From positions 142,664-206,663 of the forward strand of contig NZ_JAHCMU010000005.1 in the NCBI RefSeq assembly GCF_018449435.1: a stretch of 64,000 nucleotides of DNA, given 5' to 3'. Below the pieces are notes generated by a model. That model was not told the origin of the DNA and did not search any database. It saw only the letters and a program-made list of their open reading frames with translations. Below, in pieces: positions 45,409 to 53,866 of the stretch; position 1 is the stretch's first letter; the number at the start of each line of letters is the position of its first letter. This DNA is from Flagellimonas sp. 389. GTDB taxonomy: Bacteria > Bacteroidota > Bacteroidia > Flavobacteriales > Flavobacteriaceae. Both the position numbers and the translations under genes were made by a program.

Positions 45409-45867
45409 ATGACAAACACTAAAAAAGACGCATTGACCATTGTTGGTATAGCGGTAAGAACTTCAAACAAACCTGGAAAGGGAGACAGGGATATTCCGCA
45501 ATTGTGGGGAAGGTTTATGGCAGAAAACGTGATAAATCGTGTTCCAAACAAAGTGGACAACACCATATATGCCATATACACGGATTACGAAGGAGACCAT
45601 ACCCAGCCCTATACCATAGTCATAGGTTGTAATGTTCACAGTTTGGATAATATTCCAGAAGACTTTACCGTAAAAATGGTTCCTGCATCCAACTACGCAC
45701 AATTCACTGCTAAAGGAGACCTGACCAAAGATGCCGTTATCAATACCTGGATGGAAATATGGAATACCGACCTAAAAAGAACGTACACTGCCGATATTGA
45801 AGTCTATGATGATAGAGCAGTAGACCCAACCAATGGTGTAGCCGAAATCTTAGTGGCCACAACCTAA
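45409..45867 (+). CDS. GyrI-like / AraC effector-binding domain protein
   Basis: The 152-residue protein is a stand-alone GyrI-like (SOUL/AraC-effector) small-molecule-binding domain. It has TIVGIAVRTSNKPGKGDRDIPQLWGRFM at the N-terminus and the second half-repeat VKMVPASNYAQFTAKG with NTWMEIWN. Such proteins bind drugs or cyclopropanes, or sequester toxins. It follows the WYL regulator by 225 bases with its own -7 element. It has no DNA-binding domain. Its ligand is unknown. Confidence 0.85.
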   Translation: MTNTKKDALTIVGIAVRTSNKPGKGDRDIPQLWGRFMAENVINRVPNKVDNTIYAIYTDYEGDHTQPYTIVIGCNVHSLDNIPEDFTVKMVPASNYAQFTAKGDLTKDAVINTWMEIWNTDLKRTYTADIEVYDDRAVDPTNGVAEILVATT

Positions 45868-45895
45868 TATTCATCTCATCAGAAAACGAACAGTC

Positions 45896-46069
45896 ATGAA
45901 AAACAAAACCCGTAAAAATCATCAGTTCGAGTTTTTCAGTCTGGCAGACCGCACGTCTGTCGGACATAAACTCAGGGGCGGAACAAACCAAAGCCCGGAA
46001 GAGTATCGAGCAACTAGATTAAAGCAAAAAAGATGGTTCTCCATACACTTTATCCAAAAATCACCTTGA
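45896..46069 (+). CDS. Possible 57-residue basic peptide ORF
   Basis: An ATG 28 bases after the GyrI-like stop opens a 57-codon frame that encodes a basic, polar peptide with no recognised family. The middle of the frame is GC-richer than its surroundings and holds a CAGAC/GTCTG hairpin (45945-45959) with an alternative upstream GTCTG partner (45939-45943). It could therefore be a structured RNA or repeat remnant instead of a gene. No Shine-Dalgarno or promoter is seen. Listed because nothing else explains this 314-base gap. Confidence 0.25.
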   Translation: MKNKTRKNHQFEFFSLADRTSVGHKLRGGTNQSPEEYRATRLKQKRWFSIHFIQKSP

Positions 46070-46181
46070 AAATCAAGGGAAGCGATAATTTATCGATAAA
46101 ATCATTGGTATCATTGGTGGAGACTAAGCCGAGTCTAAATATCGTTTGAAAGAAAGCAAATTTTGGTAATTGGATAAGGTT

Positions 46182-47327
46182 TTACTCTTTCTTTTTTCCC
46201 AATTCCAGCACATAATCCACGGTTTGTTGTATAGCATCACTATCACCGTCATACGTATAGTTTATTGCAATACTGCAATTGTATTCCGGAATATGTATAA
46301 AAACAGTACCCCAGAAGCCCGTATGTAGGTATGCTGTTAAGCCGGTTTTTTCACCAACAACACTGGTAAATCCTAATCGTTGATTTGGAAGTGCTTCTCC
46401 ATTGGCCGGGTAGCCCTTTTTTAACAACATGACTTCTAGCGTACCTTCTTTTTCGAATAATCTACCATTAAATAAGGCCTGAAGAAAAAGAGTTAAATCT
46501 TCCGTGGTCGATACCAAGCCGCCGCCGCCATAAAGATCAACAGAGTTATCCCAATTGGAAGCATCCAGTTCGCCCATATATCGTTTTACATTGTTCAAAA
46601 GTCCTTCTGGACGTTCTTCAAGACTTTCCAAATATGTAGCTGACATCCCCAACGCGTCAAACTTTAAGAGCGTTCGCAAACTTTCAGCAAGACCAGAATT
46701 GGTTTGTCGTTCCAGAATTTCACCCAAAAGAACGTATCCCGTATCACTATAGTGCTCTTCCTGTCCCGGTGGAGCATGTGGCTTTCCATGATCCATCGCA
46801 AACTTGATTTGCTCGGTGCGCGTCCATCGCTTCTTCGAGTCCTTTCTTGCCTCAGCAATATACTCTTCCCCTCCTACCGCATAATCATAAAGTCCACTCG
46901 TATGATTCAGGCAATGGCGCACCGTAATACTTGCGGGTGTATAGTCACCGTCCTGCAACAATTTGATGTGGGCATCAGAGATATATTTAGTAATGGGGTC
47001 TTCAATTGAAATACGTTGCTGTTCATGCAGGCGCAAGATAGCTGCGGCCACAAACACCTTGGTCACACTTGCAATTCGGAAAGGTTGTTTCGCATGTAAA
47101 AGCATTGTTTTTTCCTTGCTGTCAAAACCACTGCTCCCGGTAAAGTCAATTTGGAGTTCGGGAGACTTTACGCTCGAAGAAACTCCAATAATGGTATTGT
47201 TTTTCTTCTTACAGGCCTTGTCCAAAATCTTCTGCAAAGCTATGTTGTGATCTTTGACTTGGGCATCACAATCTAAGGGCGCAAAGGTTGACGTAGCCAA
47301 AATCAAAACTAGCAAACTGTATTTCAT
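46182..47327 (-). CDS. Serine hydrolase, class C beta-lactamase/DD-peptidase fold
   Basis: The ATG at 47327 gives 381 residues with a signal peptide ending LDCDA; the longer frame to 47387 has no signal-like start. The nucleophile motif is ASVTKVF (SxxK), the second is YSDTGY (YxN replaced by YSD, as in esterase-type members) and the third region is TAYLHTGFWG (HxG). Relatives include DD-peptidases, D-aminopeptidases and esterases; the substrate cannot be told. It lies 56 bases after the AraC gene on the same strand and may be controlled by it. Confidence 0.86.
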   Translation of the reverse strand: MKYSLLVLILATSTFAPLDCDAQVKDHNIALQKILDKACKKKNNTIIGVSSSVKSPELQIDFTGSSGFDSKEKTMLLHAKQPFRIASVTKVFVAAAILRLHEQQRISIEDPITKYISDAHIKLLQDGDYTPASITVRHCLNHTSGLYDYAVGGEEYIAEARKDSKKRWTRTEQIKFAMDHGKPHAPPGQEEHYSDTGYVLLGEILERQTNSGLAESLRTLLKFDALGMSATYLESLEERPEGLLNNVKRYMGELDASNWDNSVDLYGGGGLVSTTEDLTLFLQALFNGRLFEKEGTLEVMLLKKGYPANGEALPNQRLGFTSVVGEKTGLTAYLHTGFWGTVFIHIPEYNCSIAINYTYDGDSDAIQQTVDYVLELGKKKE

Positions 47328-47383
47328 TGATATTTTTTTCACAAAGATTGGTATTTGGGGTAAAGCTACATTGTAAAAATTCG

Positions 47384-48187
47384 TCAACTATAATGAGGGC
47401 GTAGTTCTATGAAACTGGGCATTTGAACCAAGGCTGATGGAGTATTCCCCGTAAACCTTTTCATTTCCTTGATAAAATGGCTCTGATCATAGTATCCATA
47501 TTGTAAAACATAATGCTGCCAATCTTGGTTCTTTGTTGTTGAAAGTTCGCGCAGGACTTTTTTGAAACGTTGTAAGGTTTGAAAAGCTTTGGGGGGCAAT
47601 CCAGTTTCTTTTTTGAAATAGCGTTCCAAGGTTGAATAAGAGTAGCCCGTGACATACATAATAGTGCTCAAATCACAATCTGTACTTACCTCTTGCGACA
47701 TTTCGACAATAAATCCTTCATCTTCCTTTCGGTAACGTTGTGCAAACCAGCTATCCAATCCGCAAACCAATAATCTGGGGTCACACGTTTTCAGATAATC
47801 ATTCAGTCTTTGCATTCCTATACCGAAAACATCTTCTGTAAACGCTACCGAGTTCTTCATAATGGTATCAGCACCAGCCCGAATAAATGGTTTTAATGAT
47901 GAAAGTGCCCTAGACTTAAACTTTACTATAATGCAACGTTTCAAAGTTGAAAAATCAATATGTACCCTTTCATATATAAAACTAAATAGAAGGCTTCGGT
48001 TCGACCTGAACTTTTTATCTTGATATGAAAGAGAATAATGTCCTTCAAGCACAATGATCATATCTGGGGTAATACCGGGGTAAGCAAACATTTGGGTGTT
48101 GTTCAGTGTTAAAACGTCTGAAGCATTTAGAATCCAGTAGTGATCGATATGTCTCTTTACTTCTGGTAGCAACGGCTCATAAACCAT
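47384..48187 (-). CDS. AraC family transcriptional regulator
   Basis: The 267-residue protein has an N-terminal sensor region of the DUF6597 type (HYWILNASDVLTLNNTQMFAYPGITPDMII) and a C-terminal double HTH. The double HTH shows DLSTIMYVTGYSYSTLERYFKKETGLPPKAFQTLQRF and YVLQYGYYDQSHFIKEMKRFTGNTPSAL. It is upstream of, and co-directional with, the serine hydrolase gene, and divergent from the membrane mannosyltransferase gene. Either may be its target. Ligand unknown. Confidence 0.9.
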   Translation of the reverse strand: MVYEPLLPEVKRHIDHYWILNASDVLTLNNTQMFAYPGITPDMIIVLEGHYSLSYQDKKFRSNRSLLFSFIYERVHIDFSTLKRCIIVKFKSRALSSLKPFIRAGADTIMKNSVAFTEDVFGIGMQRLNDYLKTCDPRLLVCGLDSWFAQRYRKEDEGFIVEMSQEVSTDCDLSTIMYVTGYSYSTLERYFKKETGLPPKAFQTLQRFKKVLRELSTTKNQDWQHYVLQYGYYDQSHFIKEMKRFTGNTPSALVQMPSFIELRPHYS

Positions 48188-48331
48188 AAGGCCAAACTAA
48201 TCATAAAAACAATAAATCATCCAATTTGTGGTGATTTTTGTATTTCCATTGGTATTGCAAAAGAAGTTTATCAAATCGCACATACTGAATAACTACAACT
48301 GTAAACTAAGAAGCAATGTAGAAATACATAT

Positions 48332-49756
48332 ATGCTCCTCAAAAGACCTATTTTAGCACCTAGCAAGGGTAATCAAAAGATGTTCAATCCATTTTCAACA
48401 TATTGGAAGCTTCATTGTGCACCAATACTATTGGTAGTGCTTAGCTTAATCCTATATTACATTTTTGCCTACGACTTGCAACGAGAAAATTTTCCAAAAC
48501 TTCTTGTACTCTTCAGTAGTCTTTTTTTTTGTTGTTATTTCATCGTTCAATCTAAAAAACTGAATTTTAGAGTACTATTGGTTTTTGGCGTTCTTTTTCG
48601 TTTGATTTTTTTAATTGCCGAGCCAAATCTTTCTCAAGATTTTTACCGATTTATATGGGATGGTGAACTCATCAAAAACGGAATAAACCCATATGTTCAT
48701 TTGCCAAATGAGCTTATTTTAGACACCGCTCTCCCCATTGCCAATGCAGAAGAGCTATATACAGGGATGGGTGAGTTGAGCGCAAAGCATTTTAGCAACT
48801 ACCCACCAATAAACCAACTCATTTTTACAGTTGCAGTCCTAATGGGAGGCGGAAAAATATTGGGGTCGGTCGTCATAATGCGCTTGACCATTATTCTGGC
48901 GGATATCGGAATCCTTTTTTTTAGCAGAAAACTACTTCTAAATCTTGACCGCCCATCAAAATTGGCTTTCTGGTATTTTTTAAATCCGTTGGTCATTGTT
49001 GAGCTGACAGGAAATCTCCATTTTGAAGGAGTAATGCTGTTTTTCTTTGTTTGGTCGCTTTATCTAATTAGTGTCAAAAAATGGGATTGGGCAGCACCCA
49101 TATATGCAATATCGATTCTAGTCAAACTTGTTCCCGTTCTGTTTTTGCCGCTGTTTCTTAAATATTTTGGATTCAAGAAAAGTATCGGATTTTACATTTT
49201 GACAAGTGCAACATGCCTTGTTTTACTGCTCCCTTTTTACAACAATACTTTTATCAATAATTATTCGGAAACGGTTGGACTTTGGTTTTCCAATTTTGAG
49301 TTTAACGCTGGTATGTATAACCTAGTCAAAAAAATAGGAGTTACGTATTTTGATGCCAAACCTTGGGAATTGATTAAGGTATATGGAAAAATAGTTGCAT
49401 TTTCCACAATAATCGGAGCACTCCTGTTAACATTCTTTAGAAAAAATCAACAGTTTGATACATTGGTTGTTTCTATGCTGGTATTGCTTTCTGGGTACTA
49501 CTTTTTATCAAGCACCTTGCACCCCTGGTATATTCTGTACTTGCTGGTCCTTTGTGTTCTTACAAACTACCGGTATCCTATCTTATGGTCATTTGTGGTA
49601 ATATTGAGCTATTATGCCTATTCCAATCCCGAGTATCAAGAAAATCTTTGGTTGTTGGCCATTGAATATATTTTAGTCTTTGGCTTTTTGATTTATGAAA
49701 TAGCCGTTAAAAAAGACAAAAAGTTATATTTCTTTAAAAAGTTAAGACCATTTTAG
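48332..49756 (+). CDS. GT87/MptB-like polyprenol-phosphate-dependent mannosyltransferase
   Basis: This 474-residue multi-pass membrane protein has around ten to twelve helices and the GT-C motif DFYRFIWDGELIKNGINPYVHLP near residue 105. The conserved YPPI segment and the late STLHPWYILYL loop are also present. GT-C enzymes use polyprenyl-phosphate sugars as donors. An in-frame ATG at 48380 starts just before the first helix and may be the real start. The GT2 synthase at 42.0 kb could supply its donor (inference). The acceptor is unknown. Confidence 0.8.
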   Translation: MLLKRPILAPSKGNQKMFNPFSTYWKLHCAPILLVVLSLILYYIFAYDLQRENFPKLLVLFSSLFFCCYFIVQSKKLNFRVLLVFGVLFRLIFLIAEPNLSQDFYRFIWDGELIKNGINPYVHLPNELILDTALPIANAEELYTGMGELSAKHFSNYPPINQLIFTVAVLMGGGKILGSVVIMRLTIILADIGILFFSRKLLLNLDRPSKLAFWYFLNPLVIVELTGNLHFEGVMLFFFVWSLYLISVKKWDWAAPIYAISILVKLVPVLFLPLFLKYFGFKKSIGFYILTSATCLVLLLPFYNNTFINNYSETVGLWFSNFEFNAGMYNLVKKIGVTYFDAKPWELIKVYGKIVAFSTIIGALLLTFFRKNQQFDTLVVSMLVLLSGYYFLSSTLHPWYILYLLVLCVLTNYRYPILWSFVVILSYYAYSNPEYQENLWLLAIEYILVFGFLIYEIAVKKDKKLYFFKKLRPF

Positions 49757-49790
49757 GTCAGTTGGAATTTATTTGTACATTTATCCCGTA

Positions 49791-49871
49791 ATGAAAGGAC
49801 AAAACCACATACTATCTACACAGAGCTACATTGCTCCAGTACGTCCATTCGCTCCACGCCGTCGCCCGTAA
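49791..49871 (+). CDS. Candidate arginine leader peptide (26 residues)
   Basis: A short frame upstream of the arginine operon reads MKGQNHILSTQSYIAPVRPF then APRRRP. It holds four Arg codons among the last ten, with CGC CGT CGC in a row directly before CCG and the stop, although CGN codons look uncommon in the flanking genes. The stop codon lies inside a seven-base hairpin (49866-49872 with 49884-49890). This is what a ribosome-stalling attenuator would look like. It is a hypothesis from sequence only. Confidence 0.4.
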   Translation: MKGQNHILSTQSYIAPVRPFAPRRRP

Positions 49872-49890
49872 GGGTGCACATAACTTATGG
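49866..49890 (+). promoter_or_regulatory. Hairpin overlapping the leader-peptide stop
   Basis: CCGTAAG (49866-49872) can pair with CTTATGG (49884-49890), with one G-U pair and an 11-base loop. A ribosome halted on the Arg codons would cover the 5' arm. No U-run follows, so it is not a classical terminator. Confidence 0.4.
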
Positions 49891-49960
49891 AATTAGGTGA
49901 GTCCATTTCCGCAACAACCACACAAATCTTAATTATTTATCAGTTTTAAAAAGCCATGCA

Positions 49961-50575
49961 ATGAAAATTGTAATCGCTAACGAATCTCATTACAAATACG
50001 CACAAATCATAAGTGACACCATTACCGAATCTGCAAAAGTTCGAGGTACCGGTATTGCACAACGTACGCCCGAGTACATTATCAAAAGACTACAGAATGG
50101 CAATGCGGTAATCGCTTTAGAAGGTGAAAAATTCGCTGGGTTTTGCTATATCGAAGTATGGGGCAACAAGAACTTTGTAGCGAATTCTGGATTAATAGTA
50201 CATCCTGACTTTAGAAAACAAGGACTCGCAAAGAAAATCAAAAAAGCGGTGTTCGAGCTATCCAAAGAGAAGTTCCCAGATGCTAAAATCTTTGGAATAA
50301 CCACGGGCTTACCCGTTATGAAAATGAATTATGAATTGGGCTATAAGCCCGTAACCTTTTCAGAATTGACAGATGACCCTGAGTTCTGGAAAGGATGCCA
50401 AACGTGTAAAAACTTCGATATCCTTACAAGAACAGAGCGTAAAATGTGCCTTTGCACAGGAATGTTATATGACCCTGATGCAAACAAATACAAATCAAGA
50501 AAACTGAACGGAAAAGCTTTTCAACGGTTAAAAGAAATGAAACAGAACCTTTTCCTTAAAAAGAAAAATAAATAA
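49961..50575 (+). CDS. GNAT N-acetyltransferase, likely glutamate N-acyltransferase of arginine synthesis
   Basis: The 204-residue protein has a GNAT fold with the acetyl-CoA loop LIVHPDFRKQGLAKKIKKAVF near residue 80 and a C-terminal Cys-rich end (GCQTCKNFDIL...KMCLCTGM). Bacteroidetes arginine operons begin with this kind of GNAT gene, assumed to N-acylate glutamate in place of ArgA/ArgJ. The Cys set CxxC...CxC may bind metal. It is first in the operon, with argG next after a 99-base gap holding two hairpin repeats. The acyl group (acetyl or succinyl) cannot be told. Confidence 0.8.
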   Translation: MKIVIANESHYKYAQIISDTITESAKVRGTGIAQRTPEYIIKRLQNGNAVIALEGEKFAGFCYIEVWGNKNFVANSGLIVHPDFRKQGLAKKIKKAVFELSKEKFPDAKIFGITTGLPVMKMNYELGYKPVTFSELTDDPEFWKGCQTCKNFDILTRTERKMCLCTGMLYDPDANKYKSRKLNGKAFQRLKEMKQNLFLKKKNK

Positions 50576-50583
50576 TGATTTCC

Positions 50584-50611
50584 CTGGATGCTGAGCGAAG
50601 TCGAAGCATAA
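50584..50611. repeat. Hairpin repeat (CTGAGCGAAGTCGAAG core) between GNAT and argG
   Basis: An inverted repeat with ATGCT/AGCAT ends around the core CTGAGCGAAGTCGAAG (50591-50606). It is a common dispersed REP-like element of flavobacteria. The core differs by one base from that inside argD. Confidence 0.8.
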
Positions 50612-50640
50612 AGGGGCGTAGAATTTAAGATGTAGAATAG

Positions 50641-50660
50641 ATTCCTGCCTACGCAGGAAT
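50641..50660. repeat. Hairpin repeat (ATTCCTGCCTACGCAGGAAT)
   Basis: A near-perfect palindrome, ATTCCTGC-CTAC-GCAGGAAT in outline, eight-bp stem, lies 15 bases before argG. It is a second, different REP-like family. Confidence 0.85.
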
Positions 50661-50674
50661 AACAAAATAAACAA

Positions 50675-51865
50675 ATGAAAAAATTAGTTTTAGCTTATAG
50701 TGGTGGTCTGGATACTTCATACTGCGCCAAATACCTATCAAAAGAAGAAGGATACGAAGTCCATGCCGTAAGCGTGAATACTGGTGGGTTTTCAGAACAA
50801 GAAATTCAGAATATCCAACAAAAAGCCCTAGAATTAGGAGCAACAACCTATACATCGATTGATGCGGTATCCAACTTTTATAATAAAGTAGTAAAGTACC
50901 TCATCTTTGGAAATGTACTTCGAAATAATACGTATCCCCTATCCGTAAGTGCAGAACGAATCGTGCAGGCCATAGAGATTGTAAATCATGCCAAAAAAAT
51001 TGGAGCCACTTCTATTGCCCATGGCAGTACGGGAGCAGGTAATGATCAAGTGAGGTTCGATATGATCTTTCAGATTTTGGCTCCAGAAATTCAAATAATT
51101 ACACCGATTCGGGATAATAAACTATCAAGGGAAGCTGAGATTGACTATTTACAGAAAAACGGAATCGATTATTCTTGGGAAAAGGCAAAATACTCGATCA
51201 ACAAAGGATTATGGGGCACTTCCATAGGCGGTGAAGAAACACTGACTTCACACCTACCGTTGCCAGAATCAGCATTCCCGAGTCAATTGGAAAAAGAACT
51301 CCCTAAAGAGCTTAAACTAAGTTTTGAACAAGGGGAATTAACGGCAATCGATGGTGAATCAGGCTCACCTATTGAGAATATTGAAAAACTGGAAGATATC
51401 GCTTCCAAGTATGCTATCGGAAGAGATATCCATGTAGGCGATACCATTATCGGTATAAAGGGGAGAGTAGGTTTTGAAGCTGCTGCCTCGCTCATTATCA
51501 TAAAAGCACACCATTTATTGGAAAAACATACTCTTAGTAAATGGCAACAGTACCAAAAGGAACAATTGGGCAATTTTTACGGTATGCTTTTACACGAAGG
51601 AAATTATTTGGACGACGTTATGCGGAATATTGAAGCTTTCCTAACGGACACCCAGAAAAAAGTATCGGGCGATGTGTACATCACACTCCATCCTTACCGA
51701 TTTGAGCTCAATGGAATCTCCTCAAAACACGATTTAATGAATGCTTCTTTTGGCAGTTATGGTGAAATGAACAAAGGTTGGACAGCCGATGATGCCAAAG
51801 GGTTTATCAAAATCCTATCAAACTCAGGGAAGATAGCTAACCATGTAAACCAAAAAGATGATTAA
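50675..51865 (+). CDS. argG: Argininosuccinate synthase
   Basis: ArgG joins citrulline and aspartate with ATP to argininosuccinate. The 396-residue protein has the ATP-pyrophosphatase loop AYSGGLDTSYC (residues 6-16), a citrulline/aspartate-binding segment with GATSIAHGSTGAGNDQVRFD near residue 110, SREAEIDYL and the ending near GKIANHVNQ. Length is normal. It overlaps argC by eight bases. Its leader contains two hairpin repeats. Confidence 0.96.
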   Translation: MKKLVLAYSGGLDTSYCAKYLSKEEGYEVHAVSVNTGGFSEQEIQNIQQKALELGATTYTSIDAVSNFYNKVVKYLIFGNVLRNNTYPLSVSAERIVQAIEIVNHAKKIGATSIAHGSTGAGNDQVRFDMIFQILAPEIQIITPIRDNKLSREAEIDYLQKNGIDYSWEKAKYSINKGLWGTSIGGEETLTSHLPLPESAFPSQLEKELPKELKLSFEQGELTAIDGESGSPIENIEKLEDIASKYAIGRDIHVGDTIIGIKGRVGFEAAASLIIIKAHHLLEKHTLSKWQQYQKEQLGNFYGMLLHEGNYLDDVMRNIEAFLTDTQKKVSGDVYITLHPYRFELNGISSKHDLMNASFGSYGEMNKGWTADDAKGFIKILSNSGKIANHVNQKDD

Positions 51866-52832
51866 AACAGGAATTATTGGTGGGTCTGGGTACACGGGCG
51901 GTGAATTGGTACGGCTTTTATTGAATCATCCTCAAGCTGATATCGATTTTGTTTACAGTACAACACGTGCAGGGCAACCTATTACCACTACCCATCAGGA
52001 TTTATTGGGATTGACGGATTTAAAATTTTCTGGAGAAGTAAAACCGGATGTTGATGTAGTTTTTCTTTGCTTGGGCCATGGAAATTCAACCAAATTTCTT
52101 GTAGAAAACAGTTTTGAAGCACATACTAAAATTATTGATTTAAGCAATGATTTTCGATTGCAACAAGATGCTGAATATGACGGGAAAATGTTTATTTATG
52201 GTCTTCCTGAGTTGAACAAGGAAAAAATCATAAAAGCAAAGGCAATCGCTAATCCAGGTTGTTTTGCCACTGCAATACAATTGGCATTGTTGCCTTTGGC
52301 CAAAGCGGATATGCTACAGAACGATATCCATATAAATGCGGTAACAGGGAGCACAGGGGCAGGTGTTAGCCTATCACCTACTTCGCATTTTAGCTGGAGG
52401 AACAACAATGCTTCTTGGTACAAACCTTTTACCCATCAACACTTAGGGGAAATTGGAGAAAGCCTGAATTCCTTTGGAAACAAGGCGGCAAAGTTACATT
52501 TTTTGCCTAACCGAGGTAATTTCACAAGGGGTATTCTGGCAACGGCGTATACAAAGTTCAAAGGTTCGTTGAGCGAAGCAAAGGAACTTTTTAAAGCCTA
52601 TTATACCGATGCCATTTTCACCCAACTATCAGAAGAACCCATTCATCTAAAGCAAGTGGTCAACACCAATCAATGTCATGTTCACTTACACAAGCACGAA
52701 GATATTTTATTGGTGACCTCGGCAATAGATAATTTAATCAAAGGAGCCTCTGGACAAGCAATCCAGAACATGAATTTAATGTTCGGTTTTTTTGAAAATA
52801 CGGGACTACAACTAAAGGCAGGAGTTTTTTAA
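51858..52832 (+). CDS. argC: N-acetyl(acyl)-gamma-glutamyl-phosphate reductase
   Basis: ArgC reduces N-acyl-glutamyl-5-phosphate to the semialdehyde with NADPH. The 324-residue protein has the Rossmann loop IGGSGYTGGELVRLL, the catalytic Cys in ANPGCFATAIQLALLP near residue 133 and the substrate-side segment SPTSHFSWRNNNASWY. The last motif differs from the common GASGAGR(K) form but is typical for Bacteroidetes ArgC. It overlaps argG by eight bases, and proC follows 10 bases later. Confidence 0.94.
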   Translation: MIKTGIIGGSGYTGGELVRLLLNHPQADIDFVYSTTRAGQPITTTHQDLLGLTDLKFSGEVKPDVDVVFLCLGHGNSTKFLVENSFEAHTKIIDLSNDFRLQQDAEYDGKMFIYGLPELNKEKIIKAKAIANPGCFATAIQLALLPLAKADMLQNDIHINAVTGSTGAGVSLSPTSHFSWRNNNASWYKPFTHQHLGEIGESLNSFGNKAAKLHFLPNRGNFTRGILATAYTKFKGSLSEAKELFKAYYTDAIFTQLSEEPIHLKQVVNTNQCHVHLHKHEDILLVTSAIDNLIKGASGQAIQNMNLMFGFFENTGLQLKAGVF

Positions 52833-52842
52833 AAAGAAAATT

Positions 52843-53637
52843 ATGAAAATAGCGATCATAGGAGCGGGAAATTTGGGTTTGGCCATTGCAAAGGGAGTTT
52901 TGCACAGCAATGGCGCCACGACCATGTACTTGACCAAAAGGAACACTACAGAAATTATGGATTATGAAAAATACGGCAACGTCACTGTTACCTGGGACAA
53001 CCGTGAGGCCGTAAAAAAATCCGATATCTTGATTTTTGCAGTACAACCTGGACATTTTTCAGATATTCTTGAGCAAGTAAAAGATTTACTAACAGAAAAA
53101 CATGTGGTAATCAGTACTATAACAGGTTTCAATATTTCCAAAATAGAGGAGATTATTGGTGCAGATAAGTACATCATCCGTAGTATGCCCAATACCGCTA
53201 TTTCAGTAGGGAGTTCCATGACATGCCTCTGCAGCAACAAATTGGGAAAAAAACGAACTGATCTCTCCAAAGCCATTTTTAATCGAATGGGACATACATT
53301 GGAAATCCCCGAAGAACAGATGCAGGCCGCAACGGTAATTTGTGCAAGCGGTATTGCCTTTTGGATGCGCCTGATTCGAGCAACTACCCAAGGAGCAATT
53401 CAGTTGGGTTTTGATGCAAAGGAGGCACAAGAACTGGCAATGCACACCTGTAATGGTGCCGCAAGTCTCTTAATAGAATCTGGAAGCCATCCCGAAGAAG
53501 AGATAGATCGGGTTACGACACCGAAAGGCTGTACTATTTCCGGATTGAACGAAATGGAGCACCAAGGACTAAGTTCTTCACTGATACGGGGAATAGTCAC
53601 TTCTTTTGAAAAAATAAGTCAAATCAGAAAAGGATAA
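52843..53637 (+). CDS. proC: Pyrroline-5-carboxylate reductase
   Basis: ProC reduces pyrroline-5-carboxylate to proline with NAD(P)H. The 264-residue protein has the N-terminal IIGAGNLGLAIAKGVL loop, FAVQPGHFSDIL, and MPNTAISVGSSMTCL. The C-terminal signature is changed to TTPKGCTISGLNEMEHQG (usual form PGGTTxxGL). It lies inside the arginine operon between argC and argD, so proline synthesis is linked to ornithine or glutamate semialdehyde pools. No proA or proB is present in the window. Confidence 0.9.
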   Translation: MKIAIIGAGNLGLAIAKGVLHSNGATTMYLTKRNTTEIMDYEKYGNVTVTWDNREAVKKSDILIFAVQPGHFSDILEQVKDLLTEKHVVISTITGFNISKIEEIIGADKYIIRSMPNTAISVGSSMTCLCSNKLGKKRTDLSKAIFNRMGHTLEIPEEQMQAATVICASGIAFWMRLIRATTQGAIQLGFDAKEAQELAMHTCNGAASLLIESGSHPEEEIDRVTTPKGCTISGLNEMEHQGLSSSLIRGIVTSFEKISQIRKG

Positions 53638-53640
53638 AAA

Positions 53641-53757
53641 AACACAAATACAAGAATCAAACTCAAATCCATAGCCACAAAGTTGTATTTGACCTTTGAA
53701 TTTGAATTTGACACTTGACACTTGACACTTGACACTTGACACTTGACACTTGAAACG
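53641..53757. repeat. Fold-back repeat array A between proC and argD
   Basis: The left arm is CAAA-type (53641-53670, CACAAATACAAGAATCAAAC...). The centre is ATAGCCACAAAGTTG, and the right arm is TTTG-type, ending in six perfect copies of ACACTTG (53711-53752). The arms are complementary in unit sense, so RNA could fold back. It is the first of two such elements in this gap. Confidence 0.85.
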
Positions 53758-53774
53758 AACCAATTTTAGAATGA

Positions 53775-53862
53775 AAACACAAACACAAGAATCAAACCTA
53801 TGCCTACGAAATTGTATTTGATACTTGAATTTGAATTTGCACTTGATACTTAAACTTGAATT
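53775..53862. repeat. Fold-back repeat array B directly upstream of argD
   Basis: The left arm is AAACACAAACACAAGAATCAAAC, the centre CTATGCCTACGAA with ATTGTATTTG, and the right arm consists of TTTGA/CTTGA units ending ACTTGAATTTT four bases before the argD ATG. It has the same build as array A. Confidence 0.85.
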
Positions 53863-53866
53863 TTAG

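Noticed and set aside
53641..53862. Repeat arrays before argD considered as a CRISPR array
   Set aside because: Units are 6-7 bases long without unique spacers of constant length, and no cas gene lies in the window.
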